Assembly (NCBI GenBank): GCA_016927535.1
Contig: JAFGMM010000140.1
Span: forward strand, 1 to 35,423
DNA from: Anaerolineae bacterium
GTDB taxonomy: Bacteria; Chloroflexota; Anaerolineae; Aggregatilineales; JAFGMM01
Reading direction: 5' to 3'
DNA length: 35,423 nt
The notes beneath the pieces are model-generated. The model did no database searches. It was not told the origin of the DNA and was given only the letters and a program-made list of their open reading frames with translations. Position 1 is the first letter of the stretch; each line of letters begins with the position of its first letter. The position numbers were made by a program, and so were the translations under genes. This document shows positions 1 through 7,965 of this stretch, in pieces.

Positions 1-92
1 CATGCAGTTGCCTTCGGCTTGTGGTTCGTCGGACCAACGCCCACAGGAGACTTTCACTCCCCAATCATCGCCCATGCCGGGCGTACAGCTAA

Positions 93-174
93 CCCCCTCT
101 CCATGTCATGTAGAGGGGGAACCGGAACCGCCGAATCGTGGTTTCCTCCCCCTCTCCACCGTGTGGAGAGGGGG
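93..174. repeat. Two GC-rich inverted repeats in a non-coding flank
   Basis: Bases 1-303 hold no convincing gene. They contain two related hairpins. The first pairs CCCCCTCT (93-100) with AGAGGGGG (112-119). The second is a perfect 12-bp stem, 148-159 with 163-174, closed by three bases. Both share the CCCCCTCTCCA/TGGAGAGGGGG theme, so they look like two copies of one dispersed palindromic element. They lie downstream of the minus-strand AAA+ gene and could stop transcription, but neither is followed by a T run. A further GC-rich stretch at about 257-280 followed by a T run on the minus strand (257-250) is a weaker terminator candidate. Confidence 0.6.
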
Positions 175-303
175 CCGGGGGGTGAGGTGAAGAAGCAGAT
201 TGAATCAGGTTGTCCATGATAGATGATGGAAAAAGAGGCACCGGCGCGCCTTCTTAAAAAACGCCGCGCCGGCCGCGCCGAGTTTCTGTGTTCTTCGTGA
301 CAA

Positions 304-1593
304 CTACACGAAGTAAGCGTCACAGGCTTCGTCGATTAGCTCCGGCGATAGATGCGGCTCCTCGTTCACATATTCGCACAGGGAGATGATAACACGCAGA
401 AGGTCGCGCGGGTGAACCGCCTGCATCACGCGCCCGGCTTCCCGGTAGTGCTTTTGGAGCAGGTACAAGAAGGAATCCTTATCAAAAGGCACGTCCATGT
501 TTTTGCAAAACACCCGGAAAAGCTGGTAGAACATCTTCTCGTCGGGGCCGTGCACACCGACCTTCATCTGGATGCGCCGCAGGAACGCGCCATCCACCAA
601 ATCGTCCGGGTCCAGGTTGGTGCTGAAGACGATCAACTGCTTGAAGGGTACCCGGAACGACTGCCCGGTCTGAAGCTTCAAAAAGTCGATCTCCGACTCC
701 AGCGGCACGATCCAGCGGTTGAGCAGTTCGGCGGGGCTAATCATCTGCCGCCCAAAGTCGTCGATGAGGAACATCCCGCCGTTGGCCTTCAACTGCAAAG
801 GCGCCTCGTAATATTTGGCAATCGGCTCGAAGCGCAGGTCCAGCGATTCCATCGTCAATTCGCCGCCGACCATCACCGAAGGGCGCCGGAACAGCCCCCA
901 GCGCAAATCCACCTCGCCGTAACGCGCCTGGATCTCGGCCCTCTCCATGTGAAACGGCCTGTGAATCAGTTCGTCGTATACCGAGATCACCGCGCCGGCC
1001 GCCGCCACTGCGTAAGGAATCCAGATCGGGTCGGTGCCGGCGATCAGCTCGCCCACCGCCTGCGCGACCGTGGTCTTACCGTTGCCCGGCGGCCCGTATA
1101 AGAAGATCGACGACCCCTGGTTAATCGCCGGGCCGATCTTACGATCGAAGCCGTCGGGCAGAATCAAGCTCGAAAGCGCCTGCTGCACCTCCGCGCTGGT
1201 GACGGTCTTACGGTGCCGCATCTGAGCGTACACCGACTCGTTGTACAATTCCAACGGCACCGGCGCCGGGCCGATGTACATGCTGCGCTCGAACGCTTCA
1301 CGGGCGCGCTGCGTGCCCATATCGGTAAGCGAGTAGACGTAGCTCAAACGCCCAATCGTGCCGGCCTTTGCAATCTCGACGATGTGCTCGCGCTGCATAA
1401 TCTCGACCAGCGGGTCGAGCACCTGCGCATGCACCTTGATGATCTCAACAAAACGGCCCAGGCTCACCCGGCCCTCTTGAAACAGGATGCGCAAAATAAC
1501 GTCGTTTACGATACCAATCGGGATACCAAGCTCATCCGGGGTGCGCGCACCGGCGATGATTTCTTTAATAGGTCGAGCGCTGTTTTCTGCCAC
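304..1593 (-). CDS. AAA+ family ATPase
   Basis: This is a 429-residue cytosolic AAA+ ATPase. The N-terminal third (about residues 1-130) is helical and looks like a winged-helix or substrate-binding region. The ATPase core follows, with a Walker A motif GPPGNGKT at about residue 165, a Walker B-like segment MFLIDDFG at about 283, a sensor-1 region VFSTNLDP at about 330 and an arginine-rich FLRRI just after it. The C-terminal helical lid includes VHPRDLL. A GTG start at 1593 is chosen because GGAGGG (1602-1607) lies 8 bases upstream; a nearby ATG at 1600 is in another frame. No partner gene is adjacent, so the remodelling target cannot be named. It resembles AAA proteins annotated only as 'ATP-binding' in environmental bacteria. 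The gene is monocistronic, with its own promoter candidate. Confidence 0.9.
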   Translation of the reverse strand: MAENSARPIKEIIAGARTPDELGIPIGIVNDVILRILFQEGRVSLGRFVEIIKVHAQVLDPLVEIMQREHIVEIAKAGTIGRLSYVYSLTDMGTQRAREAFERSMYIGPAPVPLELYNESVYAQMRHRKTVTSAEVQQALSSLILPDGFDRKIGPAINQGSSIFLYGPPGNGKTTVAQAVGELIAGTDPIWIPYAVAAAGAVISVYDELIHRPFHMERAEIQARYGEVDLRWGLFRRPSVMVGGELTMESLDLRFEPIAKYYEAPLQLKANGGMFLIDDFGRQMISPAELLNRWIVPLESEIDFLKLQTGQSFRVPFKQLIVFSTNLDPDDLVDGAFLRRIQMKVGVHGPDEKMFYQLFRVFCKNMDVPFDKDSFLYLLQKHYREAGRVMQAVHPRDLLRVIISLCEYVNEEPHLSPELIDEACDAYFV

Positions 1594-1672
1594 AGACTCA
1601 TCCCTCCGATAATTTCATGATTGATAAAGATGCGACCCTTGTCCACCGAAAGGGTGTGTTGAAACCAGCCTA

Positions 1673-1700
1673 AGTATAGTCGTGCCCTATAATTTGCCAA
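1673..1700 (-). promoter_or_regulatory. Candidate sigma-70 promoter of the AAA+ gene
   Basis: On the minus strand TTGGCA (1700-1695) and TATACT (1678-1673) are separated by 16 bases. Transcription would begin near 1666, giving a leader of roughly 70 bases before the GTG start. The region lies between two divergent genes. Confidence 0.55.
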
Positions 1701-1828
1701 GTATACTGTAATTATGACAAGAATGGTAGCCATGATAACGATCCTACCGGGCGCCGGTAAAAAGCTGCCGGCTTTCCCGGCTTCGTGGTATCATGAGACG
1801 CATCCAGACAACAGTGAAGATCAAGGCC

Positions 1829-3601
1829 ATGATAATCCGCAAGATTACAGCATTTGCTCTCACCGGCCTGATTTTGATCGCGCTGTCGGCGCTCGTCGCC
1901 GCGCAAGACTCCGGCGTCCGGGCCGAAGCGCTCCAACAGGCCAACGTCCGCAGCGGCCCCGGCATCGACTACCCGCAAATCGGCAGCATCCGCGCCGGCG
2001 CGCAGTACCCGGTCATCGGCAGGCACGAGCTTTATCCCTGGCTGCTCATCGAGTTCGGCGACCCGGTACAGCCCGGCTGGGTCTTCGCCGACCTGCTGCG
2101 CGTCACCGGCGACCTGGGCGCGGTTCCGCTCCGGCCCGCCGATTACATCGACACGATATACGATGCGCCGCTCGCCGTCACGGTAACCCCGACCGGTACG
2201 CCGACCCCGGACGCCCTCCCCGGCGGCGTCTCGGAAGCTTCGCCGGCCGAGATCATGCAAACCCCAAACGCCCAACCCGCCGCGCAGCCGACCGCCGCAC
2301 CCACCCAGCCTCAAACCGGCGTCATCGCCCGGCCCATCGACAGCGCCAACCTGCGCTGTGGCCCCGGCACCGACTACCCGCGCGTCGGCACCATCTTCAA
2401 AGACGAGGCGTTCGCCGTGCTCCAGCGGCACGCCGGCTACCCGTGGCTGCAAATCAGCTTCCCCGCCTACCAAACCGGCGTCGCGTGGGTCTACCAGGAC
2501 TTGGTCGAAATCGAGGGTGATATCAACCTGGTCCCGGCGACCGCCAACCCGGTCATCGACTGCCCGCTCACCCCCACGCCGCCCGCCGTGGTCCCGGCCC
2601 AATCGCGCTGGGAGGGGCTGCTCCCCGCCGGCGATGGCGACCCCGGCACGCCGGTCGATATGGCGCAGTTGGGCGACGACGTGATGGAGTTTCTCTATTC
2701 GCAAAACTACATCCCGCGCACCGAGAAGCTGGCGTCGGCCTTTGGGTACGATTTGCAGACCGGGCAGGGTTTCTCGCTGTATCCGGGCGTCGCGTTCAGC
2801 GGCATGAGCCTGATCAAAGTCCCACTGCTCGTGACCTACTTCCGCCATCTCAACATGCCGCCCACCACCGACCAGGCCTATTGGATCACCGGCATGATGA
2901 CGTGCAGCAACAACCCATCGTCTAACGCCATTCTCAAAGATATGGGCGGCGGCAACCCCTACGTGGGCGCGGAGCGCGTCACCGAGACGATGCGCGAACT
3001 GGGCCTCCAGCACACCTTTCTCCAAGCGCCGCTCGTCGAAGACCCGGAGTTCGCCCAGAACCAGAACGTCACGCCCATCGTCACCACCGCCGACCAGGCG
3101 AGCACCAACCCTGACCCCTTCAACCAGACCACGATGGAGGATATCGGCTGGCTGCTCGTGGCGCTGTACGAGTGCGGGCAGCACGGGCGCGGCCCTCTGC
3201 TTGAGAAGATCGACGGGATCACACAGACCGAGTGCCGCCGCATCCTGTACGCGCTGGATGAAAACTACCTGGGCGCGATGATCGAGGCCGGCGTACCGGA
3301 TGATGTCACGGTAGCGCATAAACACGGCTGGACCACCGACGAGGATCACGCCGACGCCGCCATCGTCTTCAGCCCCGGCGGAAACTACGTGCTTGCCATT
3401 GCCATGCACAAACACCGGCGGCTCGACTACCAAGATGCGTGGATCAACATCGCGGAGATATCGCGGCTGGTGTACAACACCTTCAATCCCGGCGCGCCGC
3501 TGGACGCCATCCATCCCAGGACCGTGCCGGAGGAATGCGAGCTTGAGGGTCACCCGCTGCTCATCGCGCTGACGCAGGAGGAATTGCCGATGCTGGAGTA
3601 G
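1829..3601 (+). CDS. Exported protein with two SH3b domains and a class A beta-lactamase-fold domain
   Basis: The product is about 590 residues. A signal peptide (Lys/Arg n-region, hydrophobic core, Ala-rich cleavage region) is followed by two bacterial SH3 domains, each opening with an NxRxGPGxDYP-type motif, at about residues 35-95 and 170-230, joined by a Thr/Pro/Gln linker. The C-terminal domain has the serine penicillin-recognising fold: SLIK at about 327-330 (S-x-x-K), SNN at about 360-362 (the SDN equivalent) and KHGWT at about 498 (the KTG equivalent). I could not find the omega-loop E-x-x-L-N with the deacylating Glu of true class A beta-lactamases, so a peptidoglycan-directed or non-hydrolytic role is as likely as antibiotic hydrolysis. 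SH3b domains commonly target cell wall. An upstream in-frame ATG at 1793 is possible. I prefer 1829 because it gives a compact signal peptide; neither start has a good ribosome site. Confidence 0.85.
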   Translation: MIIRKITAFALTGLILIALSALVAAQDSGVRAEALQQANVRSGPGIDYPQIGSIRAGAQYPVIGRHELYPWLLIEFGDPVQPGWVFADLLRVTGDLGAVPLRPADYIDTIYDAPLAVTVTPTGTPTPDALPGGVSEASPAEIMQTPNAQPAAQPTAAPTQPQTGVIARPIDSANLRCGPGTDYPRVGTIFKDEAFAVLQRHAGYPWLQISFPAYQTGVAWVYQDLVEIEGDINLVPATANPVIDCPLTPTPPAVVPAQSRWEGLLPAGDGDPGTPVDMAQLGDDVMEFLYSQNYIPRTEKLASAFGYDLQTGQGFSLYPGVAFSGMSLIKVPLLVTYFRHLNMPPTTDQAYWITGMMTCSNNPSSNAILKDMGGGNPYVGAERVTETMRELGLQHTFLQAPLVEDPEFAQNQNVTPIVTTADQASTNPDPFNQTTMEDIGWLLVALYECGQHGRGPLLEKIDGITQTECRRILYALDENYLGAMIEAGVPDDVTVAHKHGWTTDEDHADAAIVFSPGGNYVLAIAMHKHRRLDYQDAWINIAEISRLVYNTFNPGAPLDAIHPRTVPEECELEGHPLLIALTQEELPMLE

Positions 3602-3607
3602 AGAAGG

Positions 3608-4047
3608 TCAACCTCTAAAGTCGGACAGCCGCCTGACCCAGGGTAGTTCCCCGGCGACGGCATGAAATAGCCGGTCGTCCGCCGTCCAGAATTCGCATGC
3701 CAGACGCTCGGCGACTGCCAAATACTGTGCATCATAAGCGGTCGGGCGGTTGAAGCGCGTCGCCAAGTCATAGGCGCGCCGCAATAAATCATCATCCATC
3801 AGCAGGTGAACCGGTTTTGCCAAAAGTATGTCGCATATTTTGGCGCCTTCTTGTCCGGTCAAGATGCCGCGATAGACATGCGCTTCCGCATAACGGCGAC
3901 AATCTCGTAGCGAAACAGCGCAGGCGCCGCCGCCTGGATACCCTGCCTGTCCCAGGTGCGCAGCAGTGCCTTCGCCTGCGGGGTATATCGCTCTACCAGG
4001 ACCGCAGTCAAAAAGACCCCCGCATCAACAACCACCCATGAGGTCAT
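3608..4047 (-). pseudogene. vapC: VapC-like PIN-domain toxin interrupted by a single-base frameshift
   Basis: Two minus-strand reading frames, 4047-3859 and about 3880-3608, together make one PIN-domain ribonuclease of about 145 residues. The first frame gives the N-terminal half with the first acidic residue (VVVDAG, D8) and the RYEIVAVMRK segment (E48). The second continues with RGILTGQEG, then TAYDAQYLA and WTADDRLF, which carry the last two acidic residues. All four PIN active-site acids are therefore present but split by a one-base shift near 3870-3880, where frame 1 ends at TGA (3859-3861). A TTG in the second frame at 3862 overlaps that stop. No run of identical bases suggests programmed slippage. 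Either the gene is a recent pseudogene or the read has a one-base error. It overlaps the antitoxin gene by 23 bases, as expected for a toxin-antitoxin operon. Confidence 0.8.
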
Positions 4048-4270
4048 TCAACCGCTCCTCTCGTATCTCGTCCAGAGTAGTCTGCGAGTCGAATGTGAAA
4101 TCTTCCCCGTACTTGGCGCGCAGCTCGATTTGAAGCGTCTCAACACTTTGCCACCAATCCATTGTCGCCGCGCGAGAGACCGCCAGGCTGCGAACAAACT
4201 CAAGCACGCGCCGCTGCTGCTCGGAATCGAGCCGCTGCACCTGCTCCATGATTTGCTGGGCAAGCGTCAT
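4025..4270 (-). CDS. Antitoxin partner of the VapC-like toxin
   Basis: This is an 81-residue acidic helical protein. The start ATG at 4270 is preceded by AAGGAG (4279-4284) at an 8-base spacing; a longer in-frame extension to 4378 has no such site and runs through the promoter. The N-terminus (MTLAQQIMEQVQRLDSEQQR) resembles the amphipathic opening of small antitoxins of the DUF2281/VapB type. The C-terminal part (KYGEDFTFDSQTTLDEIREE) is acidic and would be the toxin-masking tail. The stop overlaps the toxin start by 23 bases, so the pair is translationally coupled. In this family the antitoxin, alone or with toxin, usually represses its own promoter. Family assignment rests on layout and residue pattern and is moderate. 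Confidence 0.75.
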   Translation of the reverse strand: MTLAQQIMEQVQRLDSEQQRRVLEFVRSLAVSRAATMDWWQSVETLQIELRAKYGEDFTFDSQTTLDEIREERLNDLMGGC

Positions 4271-4312
4271 ACCGCACACTCCTTGTATATTGGACTTTCG
4301 TCTCTTTTCATA

Positions 4313-4356
4313 ACCGTAGTCTGGACCTTTGCACTTGTCAAGCAAATGAGCAAATG
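4313..4356 (-). promoter_or_regulatory. Toxin-antitoxin promoter with tandem direct-repeat operator candidate
   Basis: TTGACA (minus strand, 4341-4336) is followed after 17 bases by a weak -10 TACGGT (4318-4313). Abutting the -35 are two perfect tandem 8-mers AGCAAATG at 4341-4348 and 4349-4356. Direct repeats beside a -35 suit a dimeric autorepressor, but this is inference. Downstream lies the antitoxin leader with its AAGGAG. Confidence 0.45.
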
Positions 4357-4401
4357 TTCGCTGCCGGGCGCCGCACAATTTGAACGCCCGCTCGCATCAC
4401 C

Positions 4402-5526
4402 TCACACTGGCCTGATCCGAATCACCAGACCCTCCTGCACCGCGATGTAAATCAGGCCGTCCGGCCCCACCGCTACGTCGATAGGATGCTCCGGGAAAAA
4501 CGTACTGTGGTTCTCGCTGAGCCACCACGTCGGCTCCTGCGCATACGACGACGGCACCACGCGGTACAACGGGCCGGCCGACCCGCTGCCGTCCGGGCTA
4601 AACGCTAGGCTCAGCAGTTCGTAGCCGCGCGGTTCCGGGACATTCCACGAGCCGTAAGCGACGACCAGCAGATGCCCCTGCATCTCCGGGAACGCTTCGC
4701 CCGTGTAGAACGCCAGGCCTGCCGGCGCGGTCCCCGGCCCGAAACTCACCACCGGAGTCGCTTCGCCGGGCGTGACCCGGTTCAGCGTATCGGGCGGCGC
4801 ATCGTCGATGGCCTGCCCCCATAGGTGGTAGCTGTCGGTCACCCACAGGTCGCCGGTGGCGGGATGCCATGCAAAGCCTACCGGGTTATGCAGCCCTGCC
4901 GCGATGACCTGCTCGTCGCTGCCGTCCATCGCGTAGCTGAAGATCACGCCCTGGGGTGGGTCGTCTCTACCGCACCCGCTCACGTAAATGCGCTCGTCCG
5001 GCCCGACGCCGACCGTGTTCACCCAGCAGCCGGGGCCGGCCGGCAGATCATCGACCAACACACGCCGCTCGTCGGCAATGCCGTCGCCGTCCGCATCGCG
5101 CAGCCGGTAAAGGCGTTCGCGCCCGGCTACGTAGAGCGCACCCTCGTGATAGGCCAATCCGAACGGGTAATCCAGCCCCTCCGCGAACAGCCGTGCACCT
5201 TCCACGCCTTCTTTGTCCAGCGCAGCGACGGCCCCGGCAGCCGGGCGCGCGATGTACAGCGTACCGCCCGCATCGAACGCCAGCGCTCCCACCGATAGAA
5301 CGCCGTTCGCCGTCAGGTCATCGAACACAATCTCCATGCAGCCCCATCCCGGATGGACGCGCGGGCGCGTATACGGCTGCGGCTCGCAGGTCGCCTGTAT
5401 TGTCGGGCGCGGCGGAAATTGAACCGGGGTAGGATACGCGGGCGTCGCGGTGGGCACAGCCGGCATGCAGGCACCAATCAGCAGCGCGCAAAACAAGAAC
5501 ATAAGTGAACGGCGAATCGTGGACAT
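4402..5526 (-). CDS. Lipoprotein with sorbosone/glucose dehydrogenase-like beta-propeller
   Basis: The product is a 374-residue secreted lipoprotein. The signal peptide ends in a lipobox (IGA-C, Cys20) and a Thr/Pro-rich spacer follows. The rest is a six-bladed-propeller-type sequence with repeated blade signatures such as GALAFDAGGTLYIA, NPVGFAWHPATGDLWVTD and IDVAVGPDGLIYIA, as in soluble PQQ-dependent glucose/sorbosone dehydrogenases (GSDH/NHL). DADGDGIADERR at about residues 145-156 looks like a calcium loop. Catalytic residues cannot be assigned by eye, so the substrate is unknown and it may not be an enzyme. The ATG at 5526 is preferred over an in-frame GTG at 5532; there is no clear ribosome site. 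It is divergent from the L,D-transpeptidase gene. Confidence 0.8.
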   Translation of the reverse strand: MSTIRRSLMFLFCALLIGACMPAVPTATPAYPTPVQFPPRPTIQATCEPQPYTRPRVHPGWGCMEIVFDDLTANGVLSVGALAFDAGGTLYIARPAAGAVAALDKEGVEGARLFAEGLDYPFGLAYHEGALYVAGRERLYRLRDADGDGIADERRVLVDDLPAGPGCWVNTVGVGPDERIYVSGCGRDDPPQGVIFSYAMDGSDEQVIAAGLHNPVGFAWHPATGDLWVTDSYHLWGQAIDDAPPDTLNRVTPGEATPVVSFGPGTAPAGLAFYTGEAFPEMQGHLLVVAYGSWNVPEPRGYELLSLAFSPDGSGSAGPLYRVVPSSYAQEPTWWLSENHSTFFPEHPIDVAVGPDGLIYIAVQEGLVIRIRPV

Positions 5527-5595
5527 AAGCACCAGTGATGTTTCTCAAAGCCTGACCAGGAGGGCAAGTATAGCGATTTCCCGCCAGAATGCCTA

Positions 5596-5624
5596 TTGCC
5601 GCCGCGCAGCCTAACCATTAGAAT
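5596..5624 (+). promoter_or_regulatory. Candidate promoter of the L,D-transpeptidase gene
   Basis: TTGCCG (5596-5601) and TAGAAT (5619-5624) are spaced by 17 bases. The start codon is 41 bases beyond, preceded by GAGGAG (5648-5653). Confidence 0.5.
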
Positions 5625-5665
5625 CGCCGAGACTGAAAATTGGATTTGAGGAGTTATCGTATCAC

Positions 5666-6691
5666 ATGGTCTCACGCCGTCGATTTCTGCAACTTGCCGG
5701 CGCTGCTGCACTGGGCGCGTGGCGGCACTCCCTGCACACAAGCGCTCAGGCCGGCGACCCGGAAAAACCCATCCTCACCGGGCGTGTGGTGGATTACGCC
5801 GGCCTGTTCGAACAGCCCGCGTACACCGCCGCCAAGATAGGCGCATTCGCCGACGGCGACCTGATCCCCATTTACGAGCAGGTCGAAGCACAAGGCGGCT
5901 ACAACCGCACCTGGTACCGCACCGACGACGGCTACGTCTACTCGTCAAACGTCGTGCCGATGACGCCCTACCTCGCGCCGCCGCCGCTGGTGACGCACCT
6001 GGGCGAGTGGGGCGCGTGGGCGCAGGTCGTGGCGCCGTGGAGCGATGCCCACACCGAACCCGACGCCAACGCCGCGTTTATGTACCGGCTGTATTACGCA
6101 TCTTTGCACCACATCGTGGCGGTGCAGCGCAGCGGCGCGGGCGCATGGTGGTACAAGATTCAAGACCCGCGCTACAGCGAAGTCTACTGGGCCGAAGCCG
6201 CGCACCTGCGTGTGCTCGCGCCGCAGGAGTTCGCGCCGATTAACCCCGAAGTCGAAGACAAATACATCGAGATCAACCTGGGGACACACGTGCTCGCCGC
6301 CTACGAGAACGGCGAAAAGATCTTCGAGACGCGCGTCACCAGCGGCGACACCTTCTATTGGGAGGACGGCACGACCGATTACTTCGAGACGCCGGACGGC
6401 GGCTTCAAGGTTATGCTGAAAGCGCCGGCGCGCCACATGGGGTCGCGCGGCACACTCGGCAGCTTCGATTACCCCGGCGTGCCCTGGTGCACCTTCTTCA
6501 CCGATACCGGCCTCGCCATCCACGGCACCTACTGGCACAACGACTTCGGCACCCAGCGCAGCCACGGCTGCATCAACATGCGCCCGGAGGAGGCGCTGTG
6601 GGTCTTTCGCTGGACCACGCCCGAAATGCCCTACGAGGCCGAATCGCTCCCGACCGGCCACCTGCGCACCACACCGATTTATATTTATTAG
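5666..6691 (+). CDS. Tat-exported L,D-transpeptidase (YkuD) with SH3-like region
   Basis: This 341-residue protein forms 3-3 peptidoglycan cross-links or anchors proteins to the wall, judging from its family. The N-terminus MVSRRRFLQLAGAAALGA is a twin-arginine signal (SRRRFLQL). Residues about 35-90 look like an SH3-type wall-binding module (tandem RVVDYAGLFEQP... YVYSSNVVPM), and a second such segment lies around 110-185. The YkuD catalytic domain spans about 190-340 and ends in the hallmark His286 ... Ser299-His300-Gly301-Cys302-Ile-Asn; Cys302 is the nucleophile. It has the GAGGAG ribosome site 12 bases upstream. Together with the nearby penicillin-fold protein it suggests that this region carries cell-wall functions. 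Confidence 0.93.
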   Translation: MVSRRRFLQLAGAAALGAWRHSLHTSAQAGDPEKPILTGRVVDYAGLFEQPAYTAAKIGAFADGDLIPIYEQVEAQGGYNRTWYRTDDGYVYSSNVVPMTPYLAPPPLVTHLGEWGAWAQVVAPWSDAHTEPDANAAFMYRLYYASLHHIVAVQRSGAGAWWYKIQDPRYSEVYWAEAAHLRVLAPQEFAPINPEVEDKYIEINLGTHVLAAYENGEKIFETRVTSGDTFYWEDGTTDYFETPDGGFKVMLKAPARHMGSRGTLGSFDYPGVPWCTFFTDTGLAIHGTYWHNDFGTQRSHGCINMRPEEALWVFRWTTPEMPYEAESLPTGHLRTTPIYIY

Positions 6692-6717
6692 GCGCACCCG
6701 CACCGCCGGGCATGGCT

Positions 6718-6746
6718 GTAGGGGCGAGCCGACGGCTCGCCATCCC
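6718..6746. repeat. Palindromic GTAGGGGCG-type repeat
   Basis: GTAGGGGCGAGCCG is followed by CGGCTCGCC: a 9-bp stem (6723-6731 with 6733-6741) with a single-base loop. It sits between convergent genes and may act as a bidirectional terminator. It shares its opening with the palindromes at 32740 and 33643. Confidence 0.6.
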
Positions 6747-6754
6747 TCGCCCGT

Positions 6755-7735
6755 CTAAACCTCCAACATCACCTTCAGCACGTCGCCGCGCTGGAGCGCC
6801 CGCTCGAACGCAGCCGTTACCCCGACCAGCGGGTAAATATCGGTGAGCAGCCTATCGACCTGGATATCGCCCCGGCCCAGCAGCCGGATCGCCTCTTGAT
6901 AGTCCGCCCCGACGTACATCAAGCTGCCGAGCAGCCGCACCTCCCAGTCTTGGATGAGACCGGCCGGGATGGTCGCATCCTCGCCGAACACCCCCATCAC
7001 GACCACCGAACCGCCCTTCCGGCAGGCCAGGATCGCGCTGCGTAGCGCCGCCCCGATCCCGACACACTCGAACCCAATGTCGATAGTGTGCTGATCCAGG
7101 CCGTCGCGGACCTCGAAGTCCATCGCCTCGGCGACGGCGCGACGCGCCGGGCTGATCTCGACCATCACCAGGCTCGCCGGGTTGTAGGCCCGCACGACCT
7201 GCGCCACCATCAAGCCGATGGTGCCGGCGCCGACCACCGCAATATCTTTGCCGGCGACCCGCTCGACCAGCCGGACCGCATGCACGGCGACGGCGGCCGG
7301 CTCGACGAACGCGCCGACGGTGAAAGGCATGGCATCGGGCAGAACGTGCAGCCGGTCGGCCGGCGTGACGAACTGTTCGCCCATCGCGCCCGGCGCCTGG
7401 AAGCCCATCACGCGCAGGCTCTCGCAGATGTTATAACGCCCGGCGCGGCAGTTCCGGCACACGCCGCACACCAGCGACGGCTCCAGCGCAACGCGCTTGC
7501 CGGCCAGCGCTTCATCGACGCCCGCCCCCACACTGTTGACCACCGCCGCCACCTCATGGCCGGGCCAGATCGGGTAATCGGGCACAAAGGGATGGTGGCC
7601 CTGGTAGGTGTGGAGGTCGGAGCCGCACAAGCCAATCGTCTTTATGTCCAGCAGCACTTCGCCAGGACCCGGCGCGCCGGGGGCTTCGTCCACAATCTCA
7701 AGAGTATGGGGTTCACGCATCATGACTCGTTTCAT
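6755..7735 (-). CDS. Zinc-dependent medium-chain alcohol/polyol dehydrogenase
   Basis: This is a 326-residue cytosolic NAD(P)-dependent dehydrogenase of the sorbitol/threonine dehydrogenase branch. The GroES-like N-terminal domain has catalytic-zinc ligands Cys37 (GLCGSD) and His60-Glu61 (GHE), and a structural zinc knuckle Cys90/93/96/104. The Rossmann domain begins at VVGAGTIGL (about 166). It is about 20 residues shorter than usual, because the segment between the nucleotide-binding helix and the DIGFECVG strand is abbreviated. The substrate is not evident; L-iditol, L-threonine or a sugar acid are possible. AAGGAGG lies 13 bases before the ATG. The 230-base divergent spacer to the FHA gene has a polypurine run on the coding strand (about 7757-7795, imperfect GAAGGCAAAGAC-like units) and otherwise no obvious site. 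Confidence 0.9.
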   Translation of the reverse strand: MKRVMMREPHTLEIVDEAPGAPGPGEVLLDIKTIGLCGSDLHTYQGHHPFVPDYPIWPGHEVAAVVNSVGAGVDEALAGKRVALEPSLVCGVCRNCRAGRYNICESLRVMGFQAPGAMGEQFVTPADRLHVLPDAMPFTVGAFVEPAAVAVHAVRLVERVAGKDIAVVGAGTIGLMVAQVVRAYNPASLVMVEISPARRAVAEAMDFEVRDGLDQHTIDIGFECVGIGAALRSAILACRKGGSVVVMGVFGEDATIPAGLIQDWEVRLLGSLMYVGADYQEAIRLLGRGDIQVDRLLTDIYPLVGVTAAFERALQRGDVLKVMLEV

Positions 7736-7851
7736 AGCGTTGAGTCAGCCTCCTTATCTTTTTCTTCGTCTTTGCCTTCGCCTTTGTCTTCGTCTCTCGC
7801 ATCGCCGGCCAGATTTTACCCGGCAAGCGCCGCGCAGACTTTAACAATTTA

Positions 7852-7883
7852 TTGACATTTCCACCTTGACTTTAACTTAGAAT
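7852..7883 (+). promoter_or_regulatory. Possible promoter upstream of the FHA gene
   Basis: A consensus TTGACA at 7852-7857 is followed by TAGAAT at 7878-7883, but the spacer is 20 bases, longer than optimal. A second TTGACT overlaps at 7866. An alternative -10 TATGCT lies at 7924-7929. The region is clearly AT-rich and promoter-like, but which pair is used cannot be decided. Confidence 0.3.
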
Positions 7884-7965
7884 CAAGCCGAGTCCAGAAA
7901 TGTTAAAAACTCCCACAATCGTGTATGCTTTTATAAAGATTCGGCGCACATGTAGGAAAACACAG

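Noticed and set aside
259-280. GC-rich stretch followed by TTTTTT (minus strand) as terminator of the AAA+ gene
   Set aside because: The T run is good but the stem has mismatches or bulges in every pairing I tried, so it is mentioned only as a weak candidate.
1712-3553. 613-codon open frame on the minus strand opposite the SH3b/penicillin-fold gene
   Set aside because: Arg/Val/Gly-rich shadow of a high-GC gene. The plus-strand frame carries intact domain motifs.
5297-5307. GAACGCCGTTC as a LexA box
   Set aside because: The spacer between GAAC and GTTC is three bases, not four, and it lies inside a coding region.
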